64,000 nucleotides of DNA from Streptomyces globosus (GCF_003325375.1 NZ_CP030862.1:6689501-6753500), one strand, 5' to 3'; positions 15,180 to 23,811 are shown, numbered from the stretch's first letter. Notes: generated by a model not told the origin, from the sequence alone. Numbers and translations are program-made.

Positions 15180-17633
15180 ATGAAGTCCCCATCGACGCTG
15201 ACGACTTGGCTGGGCAGCCTCGACGGCCGTCGTCTGGCGCGCGTGCTGGAGACGCGGAGGGACGCCGCGTCCCCTCCGGAGCCGCGCTCGCTGGGGGAGC
15301 TGGCCGACCGTCTTCAGCGCCCGGGATCGGTGGCACTTGCCCTACCGCAGCTCGCCCTGCCGCATCTCCAGGTCGCCGAAGCGCTGGCAGCGCTGCGTGC
15401 ACCCGCGTCGCGCGATGCACTGGCCGAACTGCTGGGAGCGGCCGGCGACGGCACCACCGGCGATCTGGAGGCCGTACTGGAGGCTCTGGCCGATCATGCT
15501 CTGGTCTGGCCGGACGCCGCGGGGAAGCTCCGCATGGCCGGACCGCTGCGGCAAGCATGGGACGCGCCGCTGGGTCTGGATGCCCGGCTGGAGGAACTGC
15601 TCGCCGGCACGACCTCCGACGAGCTGCGCGGAATGCTGGCGGTACTGGGCATCAAACCGCCGGGCAGCAAGGCGCAGCGGCTGTCCGCGCTGGTGGAACA
15701 CCACAGCAACCCGGAGCGGATCCTCTCCGTGATCGCCAAGGCCCCTGCGGCGACTCGGAAGCTGCTCGAAGGCAAGGCGGGGGCGGGGCCGGCGGGGCTA
15801 GCGGAGCACGCGCGGTTCGTCATGTTCGGGAGTCCGGGCCCCGATCCCGAACCGGGTGCTCGATGGGCTCTGGATCGGGGACTCCTGATCCAGGAACGTC
15901 ACCGCTACGGCCCGGCCCGTTTGCCCGCCGAGGTGGCGCTCGCGCTGCGCGGGCCCGACTGGCACGCCCCGTTCCGGCCCGTTCCGCCCTCCGCGGGCTT
16001 GGCGCCGGTCACCCCGAGGGAGGTCGACCACGAGGCGTCGGCCGCGGCCTCGGCATTCGCCGCCGGCGCGGCCTCGGTCCTGTCGGCCTGCTCGACGGCC
16101 GCGCCGGCCCGGCTGAAGTCCGGCGGCATCGGTGCGCGTGAACTGGCCCGGATCGGCAAGGCGGCCCAGGCCGACGACGCCGTCGTACGCCTCACCCTGG
16201 AGACCGCGCATGCCGCCGGGCTGCTGGCCCGGGACGGCGATCGGGTGGCCCCCACCGAGGCCTACGACGTCTGGGCGGAGCAGGAGCCCCCGGAGCAGTT
16301 CGCCGTACTGCTCCAGGCATGGCGCAACCTGCCGCTCACCCCGGCCCAGGCGCGCGACGAGGACAACAAGGCACTCCCAGCACTCGTCGGCGCACCGCCC
16401 TGCAACGGCTGTGTGCAGGCCCGCCACGGGCTGTTGGCCGCAGCCGCGCAGCTCCCGGCAGGGCACGGCGTGCGGGTCGCGTCGGATCTGGGGCCGCTGA
16501 TCGCCTGGTACCGCCCGCTCGCCGACTCGTCGCCGGACGGACCGCCGTTCGCCACCGTGATCCGGGAGGCCGAACTCCTCGGCGTGCTCGCACGCGGTGC
16601 TCTGTCCGCCATCGGCATCCACCTGCGAGCCGGCGATGCGGAGCTCCTGGGCGCCGAGTGCCGACGGCTGCTGCCCTCGGCCACCGCGACGGCCCGGATC
16701 GGCGCCGACCTCACCGCCGTCGTCACCGGCACCCCGTCCACGCGGCTGGCCGCACTCCTGGACTCCGTCGCCGACCGGGAAACCAGTGGCACCGCATCGG
16801 TGTGGCGGTTCAGTGCCGGCAGCGTCCGCCGGGCTCTGGACGCCGGCCGCACCCCCGAGGACATCACGGCCGACCTGGCCGCCGTCGCTGCCGGACCGCT
16901 GCCACAGCCCCTGACATACCTGATCACCGACACCGCACGCGGCCACGGGCGCGTGCGCATCTCCCCTGCCGCCTGCGTCCTCCACGGCGACGAGCCCGCC
17001 CTCCTGGCCGAACTCGCCGCCCACCGCAGGCTGGCCAAGCTCGGACTCCGGCAGCTGGCACCGACGGTGCTGATCAGCCGCAGCCCGCTCGGGACGACCC
17101 TCGCAGCGCTCCGGGCCGAGGGGTACGCCCCCGTCGCCGAGACCGACGAGGGAACGGTACGCATCGAGAAGACCCGGCCTCGGCGGGCCGCCGCACCCGT
17201 TCCGCCTCCACGCGGCTCCAGGGCGAGCGGCGGCGGCCGGGCCGCTGCCCCGAGGACGGCGAAGGAACCCGCTGCCCTCGACCCGAGTGCGTTGGCGACC
17301 CGGCTGCTGGCCGCCCCGGCCACGGCTCCCGAACCAGCACCGTTCGAGGGCGGAGTGCCCTTCGCCACGGACACCGAGGAGATCGTCGCAGGGTGGGCGA
17401 AGCGCCTGCCGTACGCCGACATCCGCCAGCTCGCCCACGCCATCGACGCAGGTCAGGCCGTCACCGTCGAATACGTCGCCAACTCCGGCAACCGCACAGT
17501 ACGCACCCTCAGCCACCTCGAACTCGACCCGCCCTTCCTCGAGGCCTGGTGCCATCTGCGAGAAGACGAACGCGTCTTCACCCTCTCCCGCATCCACAGC
17601 GTCATGAGCGCCGCACTCGAACAGGAGTGGTAG
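15180..17633 (+). CDS. Helicase-associated (XPB N-terminal-like) protein with C-terminal WYL-like domain
   Basis: An 817-residue cytoplasmic protein. The first ~120 residues (LDGRRLARVLETRRD, SLGELADRLQRPGSVALAL) and the central region (TDTARGHGRVRISPAACVLH and LISRSPLGTTLAALRAEGYA) resemble the Helicase_C_3/XPB-Ssl2 N-terminal-like family common in actinobacteria. The last ~80 residues (AIDAGQAVTVEYVANSGNRT, LEAWCHLREDERVFTLSRIH) look like a WYL ligand-sensing domain. There is no Walker A or helicase motor, so it is a stand-alone accessory protein. ATG 15180 has GAGGTG at good spacing. The family role is uncertain, probably a DNA-damage or defence accessory. Codon usage is like the core genome. 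Confidence 0.8.
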   Translation: MKSPSTLTTWLGSLDGRRLARVLETRRDAASPPEPRSLGELADRLQRPGSVALALPQLALPHLQVAEALAALRAPASRDALAELLGAAGDGTTGDLEAVLEALADHALVWPDAAGKLRMAGPLRQAWDAPLGLDARLEELLAGTTSDELRGMLAVLGIKPPGSKAQRLSALVEHHSNPERILSVIAKAPAATRKLLEGKAGAGPAGLAEHARFVMFGSPGPDPEPGARWALDRGLLIQERHRYGPARLPAEVALALRGPDWHAPFRPVPPSAGLAPVTPREVDHEASAAASAFAAGAASVLSACSTAAPARLKSGGIGARELARIGKAAQADDAVVRLTLETAHAAGLLARDGDRVAPTEAYDVWAEQEPPEQFAVLLQAWRNLPLTPAQARDEDNKALPALVGAPPCNGCVQARHGLLAAAAQLPAGHGVRVASDLGPLIAWYRPLADSSPDGPPFATVIREAELLGVLARGALSAIGIHLRAGDAELLGAECRRLLPSATATARIGADLTAVVTGTPSTRLAALLDSVADRETSGTASVWRFSAGSVRRALDAGRTPEDITADLAAVAAGPLPQPLTYLITDTARGHGRVRISPAACVLHGDEPALLAELAAHRRLAKLGLRQLAPTVLISRSPLGTTLAALRAEGYAPVAETDEGTVRIEKTRPRRAAAPVPPPRGSRASGGGRAAAPRTAKEPAALDPSALATRLLAAPATAPEPAPFEGGVPFATDTEEIVAGWAKRLPYADIRQLAHAIDAGQAVTVEYVANSGNRTVRTLSHLELDPPFLEAWCHLREDERVFTLSRIHSVMSAALEQEW

Positions 17634-17648
17634 CGGCGGGGCCGGGAA

Positions 17649-17857
17649 ATGGTCGTGGGGCCGCTGAACCCGGCCGACATCGGCGAGATGCTCGGCCTTG
17701 ACCCGGCCGCGGCCTTCGACGCCGCCCTGATCACGGGCGGACTTCCGCTGATCTGCGCGGAGTGGCGCCCGGAGCCGACGTATGGGAGTTCCTCCGCGAC
17801 TCACTGGACAACCCATCTCCGCGCTGCTCGGCTCGGACCACTGGGCCGACATCTGAT
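17649..17857 (+). pseudogene. Relic of an archaeal-type (DUF234-like) ATPase
   Basis: Codons from 17649 encode VVGPLNPADIGEMLGLDPAA, then AFDAALITGGLPLICAEW. This matches the region after the ATPase core of archaeal-type ATPases, which are NTPases with a DUF234-type C-terminus. At about 17760 the match switches frame (GADVWEFLRDSLDNP), and near 17815 it switches again (SALLGSDHWAD). No Walker A or B and no intact start are present, so this is a decayed internal fragment. The family identification is from memory of the motif. Confidence 0.6.
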
Positions 17858-17893
17858 CTTCCCCGTGATGGCCGCACTCCGCAGAATGAGCGG

Positions 17894-18130
17894 GTGACAG
17901 CAGCCGTGTTGATCATTCTGGGCCCTCTGTCGGCGTCGCTCATGGGCACCGTCCTCGCTGCCGACTACCGGGGCTGGCGGGATGCAGCGGCCAAGGCGCA
18001 CGCGGGAACCGGGAGGGCCGACTACTTCACGTCCTACGCGACCTTTCGGTCCGTGGGGCTGGCGGTGGCGTGGACGGGAGCCGTCTTCGCGGTGGGAGCC
18101 ACGGTTCTCGTGTGCTTGATCTACTGGTGA
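17894..18130 (+). CDS. Small two-helix membrane protein
   Basis: 78 residues from GTG 17894. There are two hydrophobic helices, AAVLIILGPLSASLMGTVLA and VGLAVAWTGAVFAVGATVLV, separated by a charged loop of about 30 residues (DYRGWRDAAAKAHAG). I do not recognise a family. It sits between two gene relics in the accessory islet, and no RBS is obvious, so it may itself be a remnant. Confidence 0.5.
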   Translation: MTAAVLIILGPLSASLMGTVLAADYRGWRDAAAKAHAGTGRADYFTSYATFRSVGLAVAWTGAVFAVGATVLVCLIYW

Positions 18131-18192
18131 AGTGGCGACCAAGCTGCCGGGCCACGGCGCTGGCGGCGGCGCCACCACTGCGATCGCCCGTC

Positions 18193-18301
18193 ATGGACCG
18201 GCTGGAGCGGACCGCGACCTTGAGGCAGTGGACCAAGGGCGGGGCGCGTGCTCCCCACAAGCCGCTGCCTCTGCTCTACGCCCTCAGCCGGTTCCAGCGG
18301 G
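18193..18301 (+). pseudogene. Truncated second copy of the SBD-HNH nuclease 5' end
   Basis: The first 36 codons match the N-terminus of the nuclease gene at 11870 almost codon for codon (LERTATLRQWTKGGARAPHK, then PLPLLYALSRFQ). The ~20 nt before the ATG also match (ACTGCGATCGCCCGTC against ACTACGATCGCCGATC). Similarity ends at 18301 and the frame continues into unrelated Arg/Pro-rich sequence. It is a 5' fragment left by deletion or recombination; it lacks the HNH domain and cannot be active. Confidence 0.9.
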
Positions 18302-18381
18302 CAAGGCGTTCCAGGCCTCCGGCTGCAAACCATGGCAGAAGATCGGATAGGGCGCCTCGGCGAGGGCCGGATCCGCCCCGG

Positions 18382-19086
18382 TCATGCCCGCCCGCCGGCG
18401 CAGCAGAGGGCCGTGTAGAGGTCCAGGCGGTCCGGGAGGCGGGTGAGGTCGCGGTCCGTCAGGGCTTCTATGCGTTCGATGCGGTAGTGCACCGTGTTCA
18501 CGTGGACACCCAGGGCCTCCGCCGTGCGGGACCAGGAGCAGTCGTGGGCGAGGAACGCCTCCAGCGTGGCACGCAGCGGGCCCTCGCCGAGGGGGCGCAG
18601 CAGGCGGGTCGCGTAGATGTCGCGGACCTCCGCGGGGATGCCGGGCAGGAGGCGGGACAGGGTGTCGAGTTCGTCGGCCGCGGCCACGCCTCCGGGTGCC
18701 CCGGCGGCGCATGCCAGGGCGAAGCGGGCCTGGGCCAGCGATGCCGGCAGGTCCTCCGGGGCGGGGACCGCCGCTCCGATGCCCACCAGGCCGGCTGCCT
18801 CCGCTGCCTGCCCCGCCGCCCGCAGGCGGGCCGCGAGGGTCGCCGGGTCCGTGTCCGGGGGCTCGCAGACGACCGCCGTCGTGCCGGCCGCCGTGTGCGG
18901 GAAGTCGGGCAGGGCGTGCAGGGCGGCGGCGAGGGATGCCGCGTCCGCCGCGGCGATGGCCCGGTACACGCCCCCTGGCGCCCCTGGCGCCGCCGGCGCC
19001 GCCGGCGCCGCCGGGTCTTCGGGCAGAGGCGGGGTGCGTACGGGCACTGCTGGTACTCCTTGCGGCGGACGGACCCCCGCCCTCAC
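18382..19086 (-). CDS. PucR/CdaR-type helix-turn-helix regulator, short form
   Basis: 234 residues. The C-terminal ~70 residues (LRATLEAFLAHDCSWSRTAE, then ALGVHVNTVHYRIERIEALT) are the PucR_C helix-turn-helix found in CdaR/PucR regulators. The region before it (VGIGAAVPAPEDLPASLAQA, then AADELDTLSRLLPGIPAEVR) matches the GGDEF-like middle domain. The expected N-terminal sensory domain is missing: the family usually has 350-550 residues. In its place are ~40 low-complexity Pro/Ala/Gly residues encoded by a slippage-prone GGCGCCGCC repeat. The gene may be truncated or start differently. It lies 67 nt downstream of a TOBE-domain gene on the same strand, so a molybdate-linked role is possible but unproven. 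Confidence 0.7.
   Translation of the reverse strand: MRAGVRPPQGVPAVPVRTPPLPEDPAAPAAPAAPGAPGGVYRAIAAADAASLAAALHALPDFPHTAAGTTAVVCEPPDTDPATLAARLRAAGQAAEAAGLVGIGAAVPAPEDLPASLAQARFALACAAGAPGGVAAADELDTLSRLLPGIPAEVRDIYATRLLRPLGEGPLRATLEAFLAHDCSWSRTAEALGVHVNTVHYRIERIEALTDRDLTRLPDRLDLYTALCCAGGRA
18974..19014. repeat. GC-rich tandem nonamers
   Basis: Short tandem repeats: CCCCTGGCG-type units, then three near-perfect GGCGCCGCC units. They encode the Pro/Ala/Gly tract at the N-terminus of the PucR-type protein and are prone to length change. Confidence 0.75.
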
Positions 19087-19153
19087 CAGGAGGAGGCGGG
19101 GTTCAACATCGTAAATGCAAGGAAGAACAGCCGGAGTTCGCGGCGTCTGCCGG

Positions 19154-19573
19154 TCAGGCCGTGGCCAGGGCCACCTCGGTGGCCTGGATCAGGGCCACCA
19201 CGTGCGAGCCCGGCGCGAGGCCGAGCGCCTCGACGGCATCGCGGGTGACGGCCGCGGTCAGCTCGCCGTCGTTGACGACGACGCGCACCGATGCCATGGC
19301 CCCGCCCCCGGTGATGCCGGCGACCGTACCGGAGATCTGGTTCCGGATGCTGATGCCCTCGACGGCGCCCGCCGCCAGCGCCACGTCGGTGGCCTTGACC
19401 AGGGCGGTCACCGCCGCGCCGGGGCTCAGGTCGAGCTCCCGGGCGGCGTCGCTCGTGATGGCCGCGACGATGTCCGCGCCGCCTTCCAGCCTGACCCCCA
19501 CGGTCGTCATGGCCTCGCCGCCGACCACGGCCGTCACCCGGCCGACCAGCCGGTTCCGAATGCTCAGGTGCAC
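19154..19573 (-). CDS. Tandem TOBE-domain (molbindin-like) protein
   Basis: 139 residues formed by two TOBE/Mop repeats: LSIRNRLVGRVTAVVGGEAM to AAVTALVKATDVALAAG, and ISIRNQISGTVAGITGGGAM to SHVVALIQATEVALATA. Each repeat has the (S/R)xRN...G and K/QATEVAL signatures that bind molybdate or tungstate oxyanions. Di-Mop proteins store or buffer cytoplasmic molybdate. GTG 19573 is chosen because the first repeat starts there; the frame upstream is antisense to the VOC gene and unrelated. The stop of the upstream VOC gene is only 2 nt away, so the two may be cotranscribed. Confidence 0.9.
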   Translation of the reverse strand: MHLSIRNRLVGRVTAVVGGEAMTTVGVRLEGGADIVAAITSDAARELDLSPGAAVTALVKATDVALAAGAVEGISIRNQISGTVAGITGGGAMASVRVVVNDGELTAAVTRDAVEALGLAPGSHVVALIQATEVALATA

Positions 19574-19575
19574 TG

Positions 19576-20394
19576 CTACACGTCCGTCATGGCGGGCATG
19601 TCGCCCTGGGTGGTCGAGGTGTCGATGACCGCGAACGCCGCGCCCTGCTGGTCCGCCAGGGCCGCGAACCGGCCGTAGGGGCTGTCCATGGGGCCGAAGT
19701 GCAGGGCGCCGCCCAGCTTCCTGGCCTTGGCCACGGCCTCGTCGCAGTCCGGGACGGCGAAGTAGACCTGCACCCACGGCGGGACCTCCGGCGGGAAGTC
19801 CCCGCCCATCGCCATCCGGCCGAGCACCGGGTGCTCGGGCCCGCCCGCGCTGAAGACCCGGAAGTCCATCCCCTCCTCCTCGGGGCTGCCGTCGGGGTGC
19901 ATCTGCTGGGCGCCGTACGGGAAGACCTGCGGGAAGAAGGCGTCGGCCCGCTCCGGGTCGCGGGTGAAGACCTCGGCCCACGTGTAGGAGCCCGGCTCGC
20001 CCATCTTCTCGAAGCCCCGGTGCTCGTCCGGCTGCCAGACGCCGAAGACCGCGCCGCTCGGCTCCTTCGCGATGAGCATCGTGCCGTACGTGCCGATCTG
20101 CATCGGGCCCATCATGACCTCGCCGCCCGCGGACCTGATCTTCTCGGCGGTGGCCGCCGCGTCGGGCGAGGCGAAGTAGAGGCACCACTGGGACGGGGCC
20201 TCGGTGCCCGGCATCGGGGGGACGACGGCGGCGACCGCCTTGCCGTCCGAGTACGCCTGCGTGTAGTTGCCGTACTCGCTCGCCGCCTCGCCGAAGGTCC
20301 AGCCCAGCACCTCCCCGTAGAAGGCCTTCGCCGCCTCGACGTCCCTGAACATCGCGTCCGCCCAGCAGGGCGCGCCCTCCGAGAACTCCGCCAT
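19576..20394 (-). CDS. Double-VOC-domain (glyoxalase/bleomycin-resistance superfamily) protein
   Basis: 272 residues with two vicinal-oxygen-chelate modules. The N-terminal module has CWADAMFRDVEAAKAFYGEV and ASPDAAATAEKIRSAGGEVM. The C-terminal module has YTWAEVFTRDPERADAFFPQ and PDCDEAVAKARKLGGALHFG. This is the layout of cytoplasmic glyoxalase-like proteins of unknown substrate common in Streptomyces. It is divergent from the DNA-repair-type gene at 20496, with a shared ~100-nt promoter region. Confidence 0.88.
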   Translation of the reverse strand: MAEFSEGAPCWADAMFRDVEAAKAFYGEVLGWTFGEAASEYGNYTQAYSDGKAVAAVVPPMPGTEAPSQWCLYFASPDAAATAEKIRSAGGEVMMGPMQIGTYGTMLIAKEPSGAVFGVWQPDEHRGFEKMGEPGSYTWAEVFTRDPERADAFFPQVFPYGAQQMHPDGSPEEEGMDFRVFSAGGPEHPVLGRMAMGGDFPPEVPPWVQVYFAVPDCDEAVAKARKLGGALHFGPMDSPYGRFAALADQQGAAFAVIDTSTTQGDMPAMTDV

Positions 20395-20495
20395 GGTCGA
20401 TCGACTCCTGTGTCGTGGGCTCCGTCCGGTGTTCCACGCTAGGCGCGCGGTGCGCCGCCCGCGCGCGGAGCGCGGCCGCGCGAGAGGCTGGAGCC

Positions 20496-21092
20496 ATGGA
20501 CATCACCATGCGGCTGGCCCAGCACCCGGAGGCGGACGAGCTGCTCGGGCGCAGCCCGCTCGCCGCGCTCGTCGGGATGCTGCTGGACCAGCAGGTGCCG
20601 ATGGAGTGGGCGTTCGCCGGGCCGTACACGATCGCGCAGCGGCTCGGCGCGGACGACCTCGACGCCCATGCCATCGCCGCGTTCGACCCGGAGGAGTTCG
20701 CCGCACTGCTGTCGCGGAAGCCGGCCGTCCACCGCTATCCGGGGTCGATGGCGAAGCGGGTGCAGCAGCTGTGCGCGTACCTGGTCGAGCACTACGACGG
20801 GGACGCGGCGGCGCTGTGGGACGGGGTCGGGACGGGGGCGGAGCTGCTGGACCGGCTGAAGGCGCTGCCCGGCTTCGGCGAGCAGAAGGCGCAGATCTTC
20901 CTGGCGCTGCTGGGCAAGCAGCTCGGCGTACGGCCGCAGGGCTGGCGGGAGGCCGCCGGCGGCTACGGGGAGGCGGACGTGTACCGCTCGGCGGCGGACA
21001 TCACCGGGCCGGAGTCGCTGGCCCGGGTGCGGGCGCACAAGCAGGAGCTGAAGGCGGCGGCCAAGGCCGCCAAGGCGCGCGGCGGGAGCTGA
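20496..21092 (+). CDS. HhH-GPD family base-excision-repair-like protein
   Basis: 198 residues. It matches the short, uncharacterised actinobacterial HhH-GPD family: LAALVGMLLDQQVPMEWAFA at the N-terminus, then the helix-hairpin-helix LKALPGFGEQKAQIFLALLG. The usual catalytic Lys/Asp pair of EndoIII/MutY and an iron-sulfur Cys cluster are not evident, so glycosylase activity is uncertain. ATG 20496 is preceded by GGAG and starts where the family starts. Gln/Arg/Lys-rich helices close the C-terminus. Confidence 0.85.
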   Translation: MDITMRLAQHPEADELLGRSPLAALVGMLLDQQVPMEWAFAGPYTIAQRLGADDLDAHAIAAFDPEEFAALLSRKPAVHRYPGSMAKRVQQLCAYLVEHYDGDAAALWDGVGTGAELLDRLKALPGFGEQKAQIFLALLGKQLGVRPQGWREAAGGYGEADVYRSAADITGPESLARVRAHKQELKAAAKAAKARGGS

Positions 21093-21114
21093 GCGCGGCC
21101 CGGCGGCCCCTGCG

Positions 21115-22065
21115 CTACGCCGGTGCCGGGACAGGAGCCCCGGCGGCGGACGGAGCCGGGCGGCGGCGCAGGGCGGCTGCGTACACCTCGTCCGCGTGCA
21201 GCCGCCGCAGCTCCTCCGACAGCAGCTCGGCCGTGCTGCGGATCTTCAGGGCGGCGGTGCGGTCCGGGCTGTCCGGCAGGCTCAGCGTGGCCAGCACCCC
21301 GTCGGGCCGGTCCACGCGGATGTCGCCCTCGGGGGTCCCCAGCCGCACCCCGGTGATGACGGGCCCGCCGGTGGCGACCCGCTCCACCGGCACGCCCAGC
21401 CGGTCCTCCAGCCACCGCGCGAGGAGTTCCGCGCTCGGGTTCCCGGCCTCGCTCTCCACGGCCGCGCCGGTCACCGGCAGCGGCTTCTGGTCCAGCGCGG
21501 CGGCGAGCAGCGCCCGCCAGGGGGTGAGCCGGGTCCAGGCCAGGTCGGTGTCCCCGGAGGCGTACGCGGCCCCCTGCGCGGCCAGCGCGGCCAGCGGGTC
21601 GGCGGCCGCCTCGGAGTCCGTGATCCGGCGCTGCGCCAGCGCGCCCAGCGGGTCCCGGGCCGGGTCGGCCGGGGCGTCGGCGGGCCACCAGGCCACGACG
21701 GGGGCGTCGGGGACGAGGAGCGGCAGGACCACGGAGCCGGCCTGCTCGGTGAGCGCCCCGTGCAGCCGCAGCACGACGACCTCGCCGGTCCCGGCGTCCG
21801 AGCCGACCCGCAGCTCGGCGTCGAGCCGGGTCTGGCGGAGCCGGTGCGGGCCGCGCGAGGAGCGCTTGACCACCGCGAGGATGCGGCAGGGGTGCTCCCG
21901 GGAGGCCTCCGTGGCCGCGCGGATCGCGTCGTAGGCGTTCTCCTCGTCGGTGGCGATGACGAGGGTCAGGACCAGGCCCATGGCGGGGCTTCCGATGGCC
22001 CGCCGGGCTTCGAGCAGGGCCCGGTCGACCTTGCTGGACGTGGTGTCGGTGAGTTCGGTCCGCAT
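21115..22065 (-). CDS. opcA: Glucose-6-phosphate dehydrogenase assembly protein OpcA
   Basis: 316 residues. It shows the OpcA pattern: an N-terminal helix with SSKVDRALLEARRAIGSPAM, LTLVIATDEENAYDAIRAAT, the conserved PLLVPDAPVVAWWPADAPAD, then DLAWTRLTPWRALLAAALDQ. OpcA is an allosteric partner of Zwf in actinobacteria and cyanobacteria. In most Streptomyces it lies in a tal-zwf-opcA-pgl operon; here no pentose-phosphate gene is within 20 kb on either side, so this is an orphan paralogue. The start at 22065 fits the family N-terminus. Confidence 0.92.
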   Translation of the reverse strand: MRTELTDTTSSKVDRALLEARRAIGSPAMGLVLTLVIATDEENAYDAIRAATEASREHPCRILAVVKRSSRGPHRLRQTRLDAELRVGSDAGTGEVVVLRLHGALTEQAGSVVLPLLVPDAPVVAWWPADAPADPARDPLGALAQRRITDSEAAADPLAALAAQGAAYASGDTDLAWTRLTPWRALLAAALDQKPLPVTGAAVESEAGNPSAELLARWLEDRLGVPVERVATGGPVITGVRLGTPEGDIRVDRPDGVLATLSLPDSPDRTAALKIRSTAELLSEELRRLHADEVYAAALRRRPAPSAAGAPVPAPA

Positions 22066-22121
22066 GGGTCGAGTGTGGCAGCGGGGGCGGCCGGTGCGTC
22101 ACCCGGCGGGGCGCCCATCCG

Positions 22122-23723
22122 TCACCTGCGGCGCCGGGCGGTCCCGAAGAGGGAGCGGGAGATCTCCCGGCCCAGCTGGGTGCCGACCGACCGGGCCAGC
22201 GAGCGGAAGATTCCGCTCCCCATCACCTGCTGCACCGGCGACGGCTTCTCCGCGGGCCGGCGGGGCTGCTGCGGACGGGAGGCCTCCGTCTCCGCTTCCG
22301 TCCGCGAGGCCTCCGCCCGCGCCGCCTCGGCCTCCGCCTCGGCCTCTGCCGCCGCCTCCGCGGCCGCCTGCTCCGCGCTGATCTTCTCGTACGCCGACTC
22401 GCGGTCGACGGGCTGCGCGTAGCGCGCGTACAGCGGCGAAGCCTGCACCGCCCGGTCCAGCTCCGCGGCCCCGACCGGAGCCATCAGCGACTGCGGGGCC
22501 CGCAGCCGGGTCGCCGCGACCGGCGTCGGGGCGCCCCTCTCGTCGAGCACGGTGACGACGGCCTCTCCGGTCCCGAGCACCGTCAGGAGCTCCTCCAGGT
22601 CGTACTCCGAACGGGGGTAGGTCCGCACCGCGGCCCTGAGCGCCTTGGCGTCGTCCGGGGTGAACGCGCGCAGCGCGTGCTGTACCCGGCTGCCGAGCTG
22701 GGCCAGCACGTCCGCCGGCACGTCCTGGGGGCTCTGCGTCACGAAGAAGACGCCGACGCCCTTCGAGCGGATGAGCCGGACCGTCCGGGTGACGGCCTCC
22801 AGGAAGGCCTTCGAGGCGCCGTCGAAGAGCAGGTGCGCCTCGTCGAAGAAGAAGACGAGCTTCGGCTTGTCGAGGTCGCCCGCCTCGGGCAGGGCCGCGA
22901 ACAGGTCGGCGAGCAGCCACATCAGGAAGGTGGAGAACAGCTGCGGCCGGTCCTGCACGGCCGGGAGCTCCAGCAGGGAGACGACGCCGCGCCCGTCGGG
23001 CGCCGTCCGCAGCAGATCGGCGGTGTCGAACTCGGGCTCGCCGAAGAACACGCCGGCGCCCTGCTGCTCGAACGCGGTCAGGGCGCGCAGGATCACCCCG
23101 GCCGTCGCCGCGGAGATGCCGCCGATGTCCTTCAGCTCGGCCTTGCCGCGGTCCGACACGAGGAACGCGACGACGGCCCGCAGGTCCTTCAGGTCGTACA
23201 GCTCCAGGCCCTTGGCGTCGGCGTAGTGGAAGACCAGGCCGAGCGACTGCTCCTGGGTGCGGTTGAGCCCGAGCACCTTCGACAGCAGCACCGGCCCGAA
23301 GTCCGTCACCGTGGCGCGCACCGGGACGCCCGGCCCGATGCCGCCGAGCGAGAGGAACTCGGCGGGGCAGCCGCCCGGCTGCCAGTCCTGGCCGACCTCG
23401 CGGGCGCGCCCGGCCGTCTTCGGGTGCGGCTCGCCCGGGGCCGCGATGCCGGAGACGTCCCCCTTGACGTCGGCGAGGAACACGGGGACGCCGCTCGCGG
23501 ACAGCTGCTCGGCGATGAGCTGGAGGGTCTTCGTCTTGCCGGTCCCGGTCGCGCCGGCGATCAGGCCGTGGCGGTTGAGGACCGCGAGCGGGACGCGGAC
23601 GCGCCGGTCCGGAAGGCATGCGCCGTCCCACAGGAGCGCGCCCAGTTCCAGCGCCGGACCGGTGAAGGCGTACCCGGCGGCGATCCGGTCGGCCGGCGCT
23701 TCCGGGGCGGTGCTCTCGCTCAT
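22122..23723 (-). CDS. HerA/DUF853-type ATPase
   Basis: 533 residues. It has a FtsK-HerA-type P-loop (LIAGATGTGKTKTLQLIAEQ), a Walker B strand LVFFFDEAHLLFDGASKAFL, and the sensor region VGVFFVTQSPQDVPADVLAQ. The family (DUF853, HerA-helicase-like) is found across bacteria and is probably a hexameric DNA-translocating ATPase of unclear role; no NurA nuclease partner is nearby. The C-terminal ~70 residues are an Ala/Glu/Arg-rich coiled-coil-like segment followed by a basic tail (SLFGTARRRR). ATG 23723 has GGGAGGG upstream. Confidence 0.88.
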   Translation of the reverse strand: MSESTAPEAPADRIAAGYAFTGPALELGALLWDGACLPDRRVRVPLAVLNRHGLIAGATGTGKTKTLQLIAEQLSASGVPVFLADVKGDVSGIAAPGEPHPKTAGRAREVGQDWQPGGCPAEFLSLGGIGPGVPVRATVTDFGPVLLSKVLGLNRTQEQSLGLVFHYADAKGLELYDLKDLRAVVAFLVSDRGKAELKDIGGISAATAGVILRALTAFEQQGAGVFFGEPEFDTADLLRTAPDGRGVVSLLELPAVQDRPQLFSTFLMWLLADLFAALPEAGDLDKPKLVFFFDEAHLLFDGASKAFLEAVTRTVRLIRSKGVGVFFVTQSPQDVPADVLAQLGSRVQHALRAFTPDDAKALRAAVRTYPRSEYDLEELLTVLGTGEAVVTVLDERGAPTPVAATRLRAPQSLMAPVGAAELDRAVQASPLYARYAQPVDRESAYEKISAEQAAAEAAAEAEAEAEAARAEASRTEAETEASRPQQPRRPAEKPSPVQQVMGSGIFRSLARSVGTQLGREISRSLFGTARRRR

Positions 23724-23811
23724 ACGACCCTCCCGCATTGACCCTGTACGCCACTTTTGCACCGCCGGTGGGAGGCTGCGCCCGCAGGCGCGGGCCCGGT
23801 AGGCTTTCCGT

